From an uncultured Bryobacterales bacterium (GTDB lineage Bacteria; Acidobacteriota; Terriglobia; Bryobacterales; UBA6623), in contig CAMPKL010000156.1 in assembly GCA_946887065.1 (NCBI GenBank), positions 1-7,575 of the forward strand: a DNA stretch of 7,575 nucleotides, in the 5' to 3' direction. The notes under the pieces were generated by a model, which saw only the letters and a program-made list of their open reading frames with translations, had not been told where the DNA came from and searched no databases. This document shows positions 1 through 6,530 of the stretch, piece after piece (the first letter of the stretch is position 1; each line of letters starts with the position of its first letter). Position numbers and translations under genes: made by a program.

Positions 1-1
1 C

Positions 2-700
2 ACGCAAATTCTGCTCGCCGCGACCTCGCACGGCAGCACCGCTGCGGCGATTGCTCTGCTCGACGCCGGCGCGGACGCGGGCGTCACTGACAAGCAGGGC
101 AACACGCCGTTGCACCTAGCCAGCCAACGCGGCAATCTACCACTTGTGGAAAGCCTGCTCGCTCACGGCGCCTCCGTGCTCGCCGTCAACCTCACTCCCG
201 AGACGCGCGGACGCTTTTCAGCGCCAGGCGGCCAGACGCCGCTCTTCCTCGCCGCGCGCGCTGGCCACGTCGACGTCATGAAGGCCCTGCTCGACGCCGG
301 CTCCGATCCGCACTACCGCGCGCCGGACGGCAGCAGCTTCTTGATGGCTTCGGTCGCCAGTGCCGACGTCAAGGCGGTGAGCTTCGCCTACGAATTCGAC
401 AACGACGTCAACGTCGTCACAGACGAAGGCAACACGCTGATGCATGCCTCGGTCAGCGGCACCTCCAATGGCGGCACCCTGGCGGCGCAACGGCGCATCG
501 TCGAGGTCATCGAATTTCTTTGCGATCGCGGCGCCAAACCGGACGAACTCAACAAAGCCGACCGCACGCCCACGGACCTCGCCGACGGCCTGCCTATCGA
601 CCAAGCGATTCTCGCCTTCAGCAAGTACATCTTCGCGAGCGGCAGTTCTCCCAAGCACCCCTCGAAGCGCCGCATCGGCATCACCCCGCCGACACAATAG
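2..700 (+). CDS. Ankyrin-repeat protein, 3' part (5' end outside window)
   Basis: The open frame runs from the left edge to a TAG at 698-700, giving 232 visible residues; the true start lies upstream. A TTG at 110 falls in the middle of a repeat and is not a credible start. Ankyrin repeats are visible from their TPLHLA-type helices and the LL..GA turn: a partial one at residues 1-32 (ending LLDAGAD), one at about 33-60 (GNTPLHLA, LLAHGAS) followed by a longer linker, one at about 77-109 (GQTPLFLAARAGH, LLDAGSD), a weaker one at about 110-142, one at about 143-187 (GNTLMHAS, LCDRGAKPD) with an insert rich in Gly and Thr, and a terminal half repeat (RTPTDLAD). Ankyrin repeats are protein-binding scaffolds, so the partner and role cannot be read from this fragment. 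In soil bacteria such repeats are sometimes fused to cytochrome c or exported domains; whether that holds here cannot be seen. The next gene starts 70 nt downstream on the same strand. Confidence 0.88.
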   Translation, partial: TQILLAATSHGSTAAAIALLDAGADAGVTDKQGNTPLHLASQRGNLPLVESLLAHGASVLAVNLTPETRGRFSAPGGQTPLFLAARAGHVDVMKALLDAGSDPHYRAPDGSSFLMASVASADVKAVSFAYEFDNDVNVVTDEGNTLMHASVSGTSNGGTLAAQRRIVEVIEFLCDRGAKPDELNKADRTPTDLADGLPIDQAILAFSKYIFASGSSPKHPSKRRIGITPPTQ

Positions 701-770
701 GCCTGGCGCCCGCGCCTCACGTGTTAGCATTTCTGGCAACAGCGGGGTAAAACCGTCGCGAGATAGAACG

Positions 771-1838
771 ATGAATAGACCAACACTCTTCAGCCTCGCG
801 CCGCTCGCACTGGCCCTGACGGTCACCGTCTGGGGGCAGGTCAAAACCGAGGTTCCGCCTCCCGTTCCCGGCGCCAAACCCGTCACGGTCGAGCGCCTGA
901 AGGTTCACGGCGTTTCCCTCGAAGGCAACCTCGAAGGCAATGCCGCGGATCGCGACGTCATCGTTTTTCTGCCTCCTAGCTACGCCGCGAACCAAAACCA
1001 GCGTTACCCAGTCGTCTATGCTCTGCACGGTTATTCGATCGGCGCCGAACAGTGGGCGCAAGAAATCCATGTGCCGCAAACGATCGAAGGCGCTTTCGCT
1101 CAGGGCGCCCGCGAAGTGATCGTCGTTCTGCCCGACTCCAAGACCGTCCACAACGGCTCGATGTATTCCAGTTCCGTAACGACGGGTGATTTCGAAAATT
1201 ACGTCGCGCGAGACTTGGTCCGCTATATCGACGCTCACTACCGGACCATCCCCGAGCGCACGAGCCGCGGACTCGTCGGTCACTCCATGGGCGGCTATGG
1301 CGCGACGCGCATCGGGATGAAGCATTCCGACGTGTTCGGCAGCGTGTACATCATGAGCCCCTGTTGCCTAGAACCCCGCGGAACTGGTCCCGCCGACCCG
1401 GAAACGATCGCGGCTCTCGCGGCGGTAAAGACGCCCGCCGATTCCGCGAAATTGCCTTTCCGCTTGCGCGCCCAACTTGCTTCGGCCGCAGCCTGGTCGC
1501 CCAATCCAAATAATCCGCCGCTGTATCTCGACCTGCCGGCCGAAGGCGATCAAAGGCAACAGGTGCTAGCGAAATGGGCGGCGAACTCTCCGCTGGCGTT
1601 CCTCGACCAATTCATCCGAAATCTGAAGCAGTACCGTGCCATCGCGATCGATGTGGGCGACCAGGACGGTCTACGTGCCGGCGCAAGCAAACTCCACGAC
1701 GCTCTCGACGCCTACGGCATCGCAAACATTTTCGAAATCTATCCCGGCACCCACACCAGCGCGGTGGCCGTTCGCTTCCAGAACCACGTCATGCCGTTCT
1801 TCAACAAGAACCTCTGCTTCAGCAAAGACTGCATGTAG
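771..1838 (+). CDS. Exported esterase, esterase D / feruloyl esterase-like alpha/beta-hydrolase
   Basis: A 355-residue protein of the putative esterase family (PF00756 type). The N-terminus (MNRPTLFSLAPLALALTV, then VWGQ) looks like a signal peptide cleaved near residue 22, so the enzyme probably acts in the periplasm or outside. Hydrolase features in order: a strand plus oxyanion-type HG at 86-87 (YALHGYS), the nucleophile elbow GHSMGG with Ser172, Asp candidates 297 and 299 (DVGDQDGL), and the probable catalytic His328 (PGTHTS). The likely reaction is hydrolysis of a carboxylic ester such as an acylated sugar or feruloyl/acetyl group; the substrate is unknown. The frame is open further upstream (to 444), but that part overlaps the ankyrin gene in another frame and lacks a signal sequence, so ATG 771 is preferred. 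Its ribosome site is weak (GAGA about 9 nt upstream). The stop lies 6 nt from the stop of the convergent kinase, leaving no room for a terminator between them. Confidence 0.9.
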   Translation: MNRPTLFSLAPLALALTVTVWGQVKTEVPPPVPGAKPVTVERLKVHGVSLEGNLEGNAADRDVIVFLPPSYAANQNQRYPVVYALHGYSIGAEQWAQEIHVPQTIEGAFAQGAREVIVVLPDSKTVHNGSMYSSSVTTGDFENYVARDLVRYIDAHYRTIPERTSRGLVGHSMGGYGATRIGMKHSDVFGSVYIMSPCCLEPRGTGPADPETIAALAAVKTPADSAKLPFRLRAQLASAAAWSPNPNNPPLYLDLPAEGDQRQQVLAKWAANSPLAFLDQFIRNLKQYRAIAIDVGDQDGLRAGASKLHDALDAYGIANIFEIYPGTHTSAVAVRFQNHVMPFFNKNLCFSKDCM

Positions 1839-1844
1839 CGGCCG

Positions 1845-3572
1845 TCATCGATCTCCTTCGCCGATTGCCCTCGCCTCGTTTCTGGCGCCCGCCGCGGCGA
1901 AAATCGCCTGCAGCGCGGCCGGGTCCGCTGGCTTAACAAGATATCGATCGAAACCCGCTTCTTTCGCCCGTTCCCCGGTCTGCGACTCTCCCCAGCCGGT
2001 CAATGCAACCAGCAGAGCGTGCTCGCCCCAAGGCTGCTGACGCATCAGCCGTGCGGCGTCGAAACCGTTCATCCTGGGCATGCCCAAATCCATCAGCACT
2101 ACGTCCGGAATCAACTCCCCGGCCACGGTCAGGGCTTCCATCCCGTCCCCAGCCGTTCGGACCTCATGGCCCTGCATCTTGACGAGCATGCTCAGCAGGT
2201 CCGCTGCCGCGGCGTTGTCGTCGACAACCAACACCCGGCAGCAATGTTCGTCGTGGCGTCGCCAGACGGGCTCTTTTTCCTTGGCGGGCTGCCCATCGGC
2301 TGACCCCGGCGGGATGGGCAGGCGAATTTGGAACTCGCTTCCCTGATTCTCGCCTGGACTCGAGACTCCAACCGTTCCTCCGTGCATGGCTACAATTTGC
2401 TTTACCAGAGTCAGACCGATCCCCAAGCCTCCCGAGCCTAGTCCCGCGGAGCGATCCACCTGAGTGAACATTTCAAAGATCGGCTCACGCATATCCGTCG
2501 GAATACCGATGCCGTTGTCCTTGACCGTTAACACCGCTTCGTCGGCTTGTCGTTCCGCGATGAGCTCGATCCTGCCTTGGGCAGGCGTAAATTTCGCCGC
2601 ATTGATGAGTAGGTTCGCCAGCACTTGAGCCAGTCGATTCGGATCCGCCCTCAGTTGGATTGGGTTATCGGCGATGCGAACGATCAGTTGATGCCCGCTC
2701 TGGTCAATGAAGGGGCGGGAAGCTTCGACCGCATCCCGAACGATATCCTCGATCGTCACGAGACTCGTGCGCAGCTCAAGTTGCCCCCTCGTGATGCGAG
2801 AGACGTCGAGTAGGTCGTCAATCAGCCGCACCATCTGCGCCACTTGGCGCTCCATCATGTGACGCGTCTCAGCGACGATCTTGGGATCGTCCTCGGCCAA
2901 CTTCATCAACTCCAGGCCGCTGCGTATCGGGGCCAATGGGTTTCGAAGCTCGTGCGCCAGCGTGGCCAGGAACTCATCCTTGCGCCGGTTGGCGTCTCTC
3001 AACTGAGAGGTCGTTTCGCGGAGCTGCGCCTCACTATCGAGCAGGGCCGCCTGCGTGCGCAGCAGGTGCTCATAGTGCCTCTGCGATGTGAGATCCGCGA
3101 CCAGCAGGCAAGCTAACTTATCGTAGCCGCCCGAGGTCAACTCATGTACGCTCAGCGCCACGCACACTTCGATCCCGCCCGCCCCAAGCAACAACACATC
3201 TCCCTGACCCTCGCTGAGCGCCGAATCGAATGCCGATTGTTCCTTCTCCGCAACTAGGCTACGAAAAGCCGCCCCAGTCAAACGCTCCGCCGGCCTGCGC
3301 AACAGGTGGGCGAAGTAATTGTTGCAAAACAGGATCGTGCCGTCCTCGGACAGAGTAACCGCGCCCAAGTGCATGTTCTCCACGAAGAGTCGGTAAGGGC
3401 GGTCCGCTGTCTCTAACGTAAAAACTTCATGGCGATCTTCGCCCGCGACGACAAATGCGTCAACTTCGCCGGCTTGAATCGCCCGGATTGTTTCTTCCGC
3501 GTCCTCCAGGCGGTAACGCAGTTCTTCGTTCTCCCGGAGTAGTTCGGCTTTCGATGGATGATCGTCTGCCAT
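1845..3572 (-). CDS. PAS hybrid histidine kinase with C-terminal receiver domain
   Basis: A 575-residue signalling protein, last gene of the kai-type operon. Order of parts: a short charged helix (about 6-35, with AIQAGEVDAFVV as seen in many soluble PAS kinases), one PAS domain (about 58-165), a linking coiled coil (about 165-200), HisKA with H-box AHELRNP (phospho-acceptor His207), then HATPase_c with N-box (NLLINAAKF, Asn324), G1 DNGIGIP (352-358), F-box IFEMFTQVD (365-373) and G2 GLGIGLTLV (382-390). The receiver domain (about 445-560) has the acidic pair Asp451/452, phospho-acceptor Asp495 (LMDLGMP), Thr525 and Lys547. All catalytic residues are present, so it should be active. No membrane segment is seen, so it is probably cytoplasmic. 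It has no DNA-binding output, so phosphate must pass to another protein or stay on its receiver. Position after two kaiB genes (19 nt gap) suggests it reads or modulates the KaiC state, as SasA does in cyanobacteria, but it lacks the KaiB-like sensor of SasA. The nearest GGAG is 12 nt before the ATG, longer than ideal. Confidence 0.95.
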   Translation of the reverse strand: MADDHPSKAELLRENEELRYRLEDAEETIRAIQAGEVDAFVVAGEDRHEVFTLETADRPYRLFVENMHLGAVTLSEDGTILFCNNYFAHLLRRPAERLTGAAFRSLVAEKEQSAFDSALSEGQGDVLLLGAGGIEVCVALSVHELTSGGYDKLACLLVADLTSQRHYEHLLRTQAALLDSEAQLRETTSQLRDANRRKDEFLATLAHELRNPLAPIRSGLELMKLAEDDPKIVAETRHMMERQVAQMVRLIDDLLDVSRITRGQLELRTSLVTIEDIVRDAVEASRPFIDQSGHQLIVRIADNPIQLRADPNRLAQVLANLLINAAKFTPAQGRIELIAERQADEAVLTVKDNGIGIPTDMREPIFEMFTQVDRSAGLGSGGLGIGLTLVKQIVAMHGGTVGVSSPGENQGSEFQIRLPIPPGSADGQPAKEKEPVWRRHDEHCCRVLVVDDNAAAADLLSMLVKMQGHEVRTAGDGMEALTVAGELIPDVVLMDLGMPRMNGFDAARLMRQQPWGEHALLVALTGWGESQTGERAKEAGFDRYLVKPADPAALQAIFAAAGARNEARAIGEGDR

Positions 3573-3591
3573 GCTGCTGCTTGACTCCGAA

Positions 3592-3930
3592 TTAATCTCC
3601 TTTGCGGCGCAGATCGAGTCCCAGGAGTACCCGCTCTCTGTCCGATAAGTCTCCGATGAATCGGCGCAGGGGCTTCGGCAACTTCTTTACCAGCGTGGGC
3701 GTGGCGACGATTTGCTCATCCCGGGCGAGTACCGGGTACTGGTAGATGTCAACCACCTCCAACTCGTAACTTCCCTGCAAGTGCTCCTCGCAAATCGACT
3801 TGATCGTCGCGATCGCTTGCGACGAACGCGGCGTCATACCCGTCACGTACAAGCGCAGGACGTACTTTTCGTCGCCGGTTTCTTGCGGTTCCCTGCCCAT
3901 CTCGTCAGGGCTCTGAATCGGTCGCTTCAC
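3592..3930 (-). CDS. kaiB: KaiB-like protein, second copy of the operon
   Basis: A 112-residue protein covering the whole KaiB domain after a polar N-terminal tail of about 20 residues. Recognisable blocks are LRLYVTGMTPRS (25-36), the acidic CEEH helix, VATPTLVKKLP and the hallmark FIGDLSDRERVLLGLDL near the C-terminus. KaiB is a thioredoxin-related fold-switching protein that binds the CI ring of phosphorylated KaiC and pushes it towards dephosphorylation; this role is family knowledge. The triple-proline stretch of cyanobacterial KaiB reads P-K-P here. The start used is GTG at 3928-3930, preceded by GCAGG at a 7-nt distance; an in-frame ATG at codon 11 would give a 102-residue protein and also keeps the full domain. 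It is about 55-58% identical to the first copy over the core by manual alignment. Short gaps (16 nt upstream, 19 nt downstream) place it inside the operon. Copy-specific function is unknown. Confidence 0.93.
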   Translation of the reverse strand: MKRPIQSPDEMGREPQETGDEKYVLRLYVTGMTPRSSQAIATIKSICEEHLQGSYELEVVDIYQYPVLARDEQIVATPTLVKKLPKPLRRFIGDLSDRERVLLGLDLRRKGD

Positions 3931-3946
3931 GGTGCGGCCTGCAGCA

Positions 3947-4306
3947 CTACGTGGTATCTAGATGATCCCCAGCCGGGTTCCGTTTCTTCGGTCGGAGTTG
4001 TAGACCGACTAGGACTCGGTCAGTGTCCGAGAGGTCGCCGATAATCTTTCTTAGCGGCTCCGGCAGTTTTCGCACCAGCGTCGGAATCGCGACGATTTGA
4101 TCCCCTTGCGCCAGTTGCGGATTTTCCAACAAATTGATCACCTCAATCTGATATTGGCCGGGCACATGTTCCTCGCACAGCTTCTTCAGGTTGGCGAGCG
4201 CTGCCATGGATTTGGGTGTTTGCCCAGCGACGTAGAGACGCAACTCCCAGCGCTCGTCCGCTGGAACCCGTCCCTCAGGGTTTGGCGATAGCGACTTCTG
4301 GTTCAT
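3947..4306 (-). CDS. kaiB: KaiB-like protein, first copy of the operon
   Basis: A 119-residue KaiB-domain protein directly after kaiC. It shows [12 protein letters not shown] (22-33), [35 protein letters not shown] and [17 protein letters not shown]. The ENPQLA segment is closer to cyanobacterial KaiB than the matching part of the second copy (YQYPVLA). The Pro-rich turn reads P-E-P, so it carries an acidic residue where the second copy has a basic one. The C-terminus has a short basic then polar tail ([14 protein letters not shown]). The ATG at 4304-4306 is supported by a GGAG (minus strand, 4317-4314) seven nt upstream, lying right at the kaiC stop codon, which argues for translation coupled to kaiC. 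The expected role is binding to the KaiC CI ring; cyanobacterial KaiB is about 102 residues, so the length is normal plus tails. Confidence 0.94.
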   Translation of the reverse strand: MNQKSLSPNPEGRVPADERWELRLYVAGQTPKSMAALANLKKLCEEHVPGQYQIEVINLLENPQLAQGDQIVAIPTLVRKLPEPLRKIIGDLSDTDRVLVGLQLRPKKRNPAGDHLDTT

Positions 4307-4313
4307 TCGAGCG

Positions 4314-4317
4314 CTCC
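4314..4317 (-). promoter_or_regulatory. Ribosome binding site of the first kaiB
   Basis: On the minus strand the bases just after the kaiC TAG read TGGAGCGCTCGA and then the kaiB ATG. The GGAG core with 7 nt spacing supports this ATG, and its position against the kaiC stop suggests that ribosomes finishing kaiC start kaiB. Confidence 0.65.
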
Positions 4318-4318
4318 A

Positions 4319-6064
4319 CTAGTCCTGCTCATTCGTATTATGATCCGGCGCGAGGCCCCCGGCTCCGCGGCTTATGCTCATTTCAAGCCGATCCTCCTCG
4401 CGACGCTCCTTCAGAGACTCCTCCTCGGTAATGATATAGCGAATCTCTTCCTCTTCCGCCTCAAATTGGCGCCGGAGAGCTTCGATTTGAGCATCTAAAA
4501 CCAGGCGTTTTCGTTGCAACTCGCGCTTCCTCCGCGCGATTTGCTGTTGGGCGGCCAGAGCTTGATGCCTTTCCTTGGCTTCTTGCGCCAATCGCATCGA
4601 GCCGGTCAGGACGCCTTCAGGCCCCACATAGACTTCTTTCAAGTCTATGCCGTGCTCGCTCATCACAAACTCTCGAATCTGGTTGGAATGTCCCATTCCG
4701 CGCGACTTCAGGACGTACAAACCGCGATTCCTCTCCCCGCCCAGTTCGATGTCGCGCACGAACAGCCAGGTGTCCATCAGCGACGAGATGCCGATTTCGG
4801 TCGTCTCGATCGCCGCCGCATCGTTCGACGTCAGGTTGGTGCAAAGGGTCGTGATCTGCGAATGTTTCAAAAGATCGACTAACTTCATCAACATGGCTTG
4901 CGCTTCGGCGACGGAGCCGGCTGAAAGAAAATTGCTGATCGGGTCGAGAATCACGACGTGCGGCTTAAAGTCTCTCAACTGCTTTTGGATGGTCGCCAGA
5001 TGCATCTCCAACCCATACTGAGTCGGACGCGATGCATGTAACCGGAGCAAGCCTTTGTCCACCCATGGCTCCAGGTCCACGCCGATGGACCGCATGTTCC
5101 GCAGGAGCTGACTGGGCGACTCTTCGTAGGCGAAATACAAGCAGCGTTCGCCGCGGCTCGCCGTGGCATGCGCCAAGTGGGCGGCCAGGCTGGTTTTGCC
5201 CGAACCGGCCGTGCCCGAGATGAGTATGCTGCTGCCCCGGTAGTAGCCCCTGCCTCCGAGCATGGCGTCCAACTTGGGAATGCCGGTCGGGATGCGTTCG
5301 CTACTGGCCTGATGCGCCAGCCCCAACGACGTGATCGGCATGACCGAAACGCCTTGCTCGTCGATCAGGAACGGGTACTCGTTCGTGCCGTGGACCGTTC
5401 CCCTGTACTTAACGATCCGCAGCCGCCGGGTCGCCATTTGGCCCGCTACGCGATGGTCGAGCAAGATGACGCAGTCGGAAACGTATTCTTCCAGCCCGTA
5501 CCGCGTGAGTTGCCCCTCGCCGCGCTCGCCCGTAATGACCGCCGTGACGCCCCGATCCTTGAGCCAATGGAACAAGCGGCGAAATTCCGCGCGCAGCACC
5601 GCCTCGTTCAACAAGCTGCTAAATAGAGTCTCGATCGTGTCTAGCACGACACGCTTTGCTCCGATGGAATCGATGGCAAAGCCGAGCCGGACGAACAACC
5701 CCTCCAGGTCGTACTCTCCCGTCTCGTCGATTTCATGGCGCTCAATCTGGACGTGATCCACAACAAGCTTTTTCTGCTCTGCTAATTCACCGAGGTCAAA
5801 TCCGAGGGAGCGAACGTTTTGCGCAAGTTCCTCCGCTCTCTCCTCGAAGGCCATGAATACGCCGGGTTCATCGAACAGCGTCGCGCCATTGACGAGGAAC
5901 TGCATGGCAAGCAGCGTCTTTCCCGAACCGGCGGCGCCGCAGACCAGCGTGGGCCGCCCTTTCGGAAACCCGCCGACAGTTATTTCATCGAGACCCTCAA
6001 TCCCCGTGGGCGCCTTGGGCAGGGCGAGACCGAAGGAATCCTCGGATTCAAGCTTGTTCGTCAT
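4319..6064 (-). CDS. kaiC: KaiC-like double-domain ATPase/autokinase with coiled-coil tail
   Basis: A 581-residue KaiC homologue and first gene of the operon. The CI domain (about 15-245) has Walker A GAAGSGKT (43-50), catalytic Glu74-Glu75 (FEER) and Walker B ending at Asp142 (VVLDT). The CII domain (about 255-490) has Walker A GTAGSGKT (284-291), Glu314-Glu315 (YEES) and Asp374 (VILDP). The site matching the Ser431-Thr432 phosphorylation pair of Synechococcus KaiC reads ISSLMDT, that is Ser427-Ser428, so both positions can still carry phosphate. Both ATPase sites look intact. After CII, residues about 497-562 form a charged helix with a 3-4 hydrophobic spacing (for example L523, I527, L530, F534, I541, I544, L551), a predicted coiled coil; cyanobacterial KaiC (519 residues) lacks it. 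KaiC assembles as hexamers and autophosphorylates or dephosphorylates according to its partners. No kaiA is visible. The start is ATG 6062-6064, with only a weak GAAAG before it. A TAGAAT about 25-30 nt upstream resembles a -10 box but has no good -35 partner. Confidence 0.96.
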   Translation of the reverse strand: MTNKLESEDSFGLALPKAPTGIEGLDEITVGGFPKGRPTLVCGAAGSGKTLLAMQFLVNGATLFDEPGVFMAFEERAEELAQNVRSLGFDLGELAEQKKLVVDHVQIERHEIDETGEYDLEGLFVRLGFAIDSIGAKRVVLDTIETLFSSLLNEAVLRAEFRRLFHWLKDRGVTAVITGERGEGQLTRYGLEEYVSDCVILLDHRVAGQMATRRLRIVKYRGTVHGTNEYPFLIDEQGVSVMPITSLGLAHQASSERIPTGIPKLDAMLGGRGYYRGSSILISGTAGSGKTSLAAHLAHATASRGERCLYFAYEESPSQLLRNMRSIGVDLEPWVDKGLLRLHASRPTQYGLEMHLATIQKQLRDFKPHVVILDPISNFLSAGSVAEAQAMLMKLVDLLKHSQITTLCTNLTSNDAAAIETTEIGISSLMDTWLFVRDIELGGERNRGLYVLKSRGMGHSNQIREFVMSEHGIDLKEVYVGPEGVLTGSMRLAQEAKERHQALAAQQQIARRKRELQRKRLVLDAQIEALRRQFEAEEEEIRYIITEEESLKERREEDRLEMSISRGAGGLAPDHNTNEQD

Positions 6065-6279
6065 ATAACTTTCGCCTGCCGTCGATTCTAGTGCATGGAG
6101 CTAACTGGTGTTCGCCGCCCATCTCCCGCCGACTGCGGAAGAGTCTTTTCCCTCACCATCCCGCGCAGCTCCGATCCTCCACCACGGCTCGCGGAGATTG
6201 TCCAACCGCGGAGGGTCCCGCCAGACCACTCGGAACTCCGTAAACAGATTCGCGCCCACATCCCTCCAAACCCGAACGC

Positions 6280-6390
6280 AAGATCGTCCGTAAGGGTCCG
6301 TCTCGGTCCACCAAGGTCCGGTGGAAGGCCGCGGATTTCCGCTCATGTCCGCTGGTGTCCGTTCATGTCCGCGGATTTCCGTCTCGGTCC
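6280..6390 (+). repeat. Array of eleven degenerate 10-nt repeats ending in TCC
   Basis: The sequence divides into consecutive units: AAGATCGTCC, GTAAGGGTCC, GTCTCGGTCC, ACCAAGGTCC, GGTGGAAGGCC (11 nt), GCGGATTTCC, GCTCATGTCC, GCTGGTGTCC, GTTCATGTCC, GCGGATTTCC, GTCTCGGTCC. Ten of eleven end in TCC and nine start with G; GCGGATTTCC and GTCTCGGTCC each occur twice. The consensus is roughly G-N4-(G/T)-(G/T)-TCC. The period is close to one DNA helical turn, so the conserved TCC would lie on nearly the same face of the duplex. The period is not a multiple of three, which argues against a coding repeat. It lies about 215 nt from the kaiC start and 370 nt from the divergent gene start. The function is unknown: a protein-binding array, a replication-slippage product, or a genome-wide interspersed repeat are all possible. 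Confidence 0.8.
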
Positions 6391-6415
6391 GCCCCTTTGG
6401 GGACCGGAGGACCGG
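6385..6415 (+). repeat. Inverted repeat and GGACCGG direct repeats flanking the decamer array
   Basis: CGGTCC (6385-6390) and GGACCG (6401-6406) form a 6-bp stem with a 10-nt loop that itself contains CCCC-TTT-GGGG (6392-6402), so two alternative hairpins are possible. GGACCGG appears at 6401-6407 and again at 6409-6415, the inverse orientation of the GGTCC part of the array. There is no T-run, so it is not a typical terminator. Confidence 0.55.
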
Positions 6416-6478
6416 GAAACGGCCCTGGGCCGAACCTGGTTACCGTATCGGTTTTGCGGCGCCCGTCTGGCCTTGACG

Positions 6479-6530
6479 AAGCCCCTAGCCGTATCCTGCC
6501 GAACTAGGGCTTGGCTACGTCCGTTGTAGC
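6479..6530 (+). repeat. Two adjacent inverted repeats (possible tandem stem-loops)
   Basis: AAGCCCCTAG (6479-6488) pairs with CTAGGGCTT (6504-6512) over 9 bp with one bulged C and a 15-nt loop. One base later, GCTAC (6514-6518) pairs with GTAGC (6526-6530) around a 7-nt loop. The pair could be a structured RNA element or a binding site. No U-tract follows, so neither is a standard terminator. The second arm has tRNA-arm dimensions, but no T-loop signature or acceptor stem is present, so it is not a tRNA. Confidence 0.45.

Noticed and set aside
444..770. Upstream extension of the esterase frame
   Set aside because: It overlaps the ankyrin gene in another frame, is Arg/Ser/Pro-rich and would bury the signal peptide inside the protein.
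218..886. Long minus-strand open frame opposite the ankyrin and esterase genes
   Set aside because: It is a shadow of the GC-rich coding strand; its residues are Arg/Val/Ala/Gly-rich without domains, while the plus strand shows clear ankyrin repeats and a signal peptide.
1839..1844. Bidirectional terminator between the convergent esterase and kinase genes
   Set aside because: Only 6 nt separate the stop codons, and no hairpin with a T-run was seen around them.
6290..6313. tRNA 3'-end lookalike (CGGTCCACCA)
   Set aside because: The bases before it do not form a T-arm and no matching acceptor 5' strand lies 70-80 nt upstream. The match is explained by the decamer units.
6280..6390. CRISPR array
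   Set aside because: The units are 10 nt with no spacers of regular length, and no cas genes are near.
6095..6529. Plus-strand 144-codon frame across the intergenic region
   Set aside because: It runs through the non-triplet decamer array, is Arg/Pro-rich, and has no ribosome site or recognisable domain.
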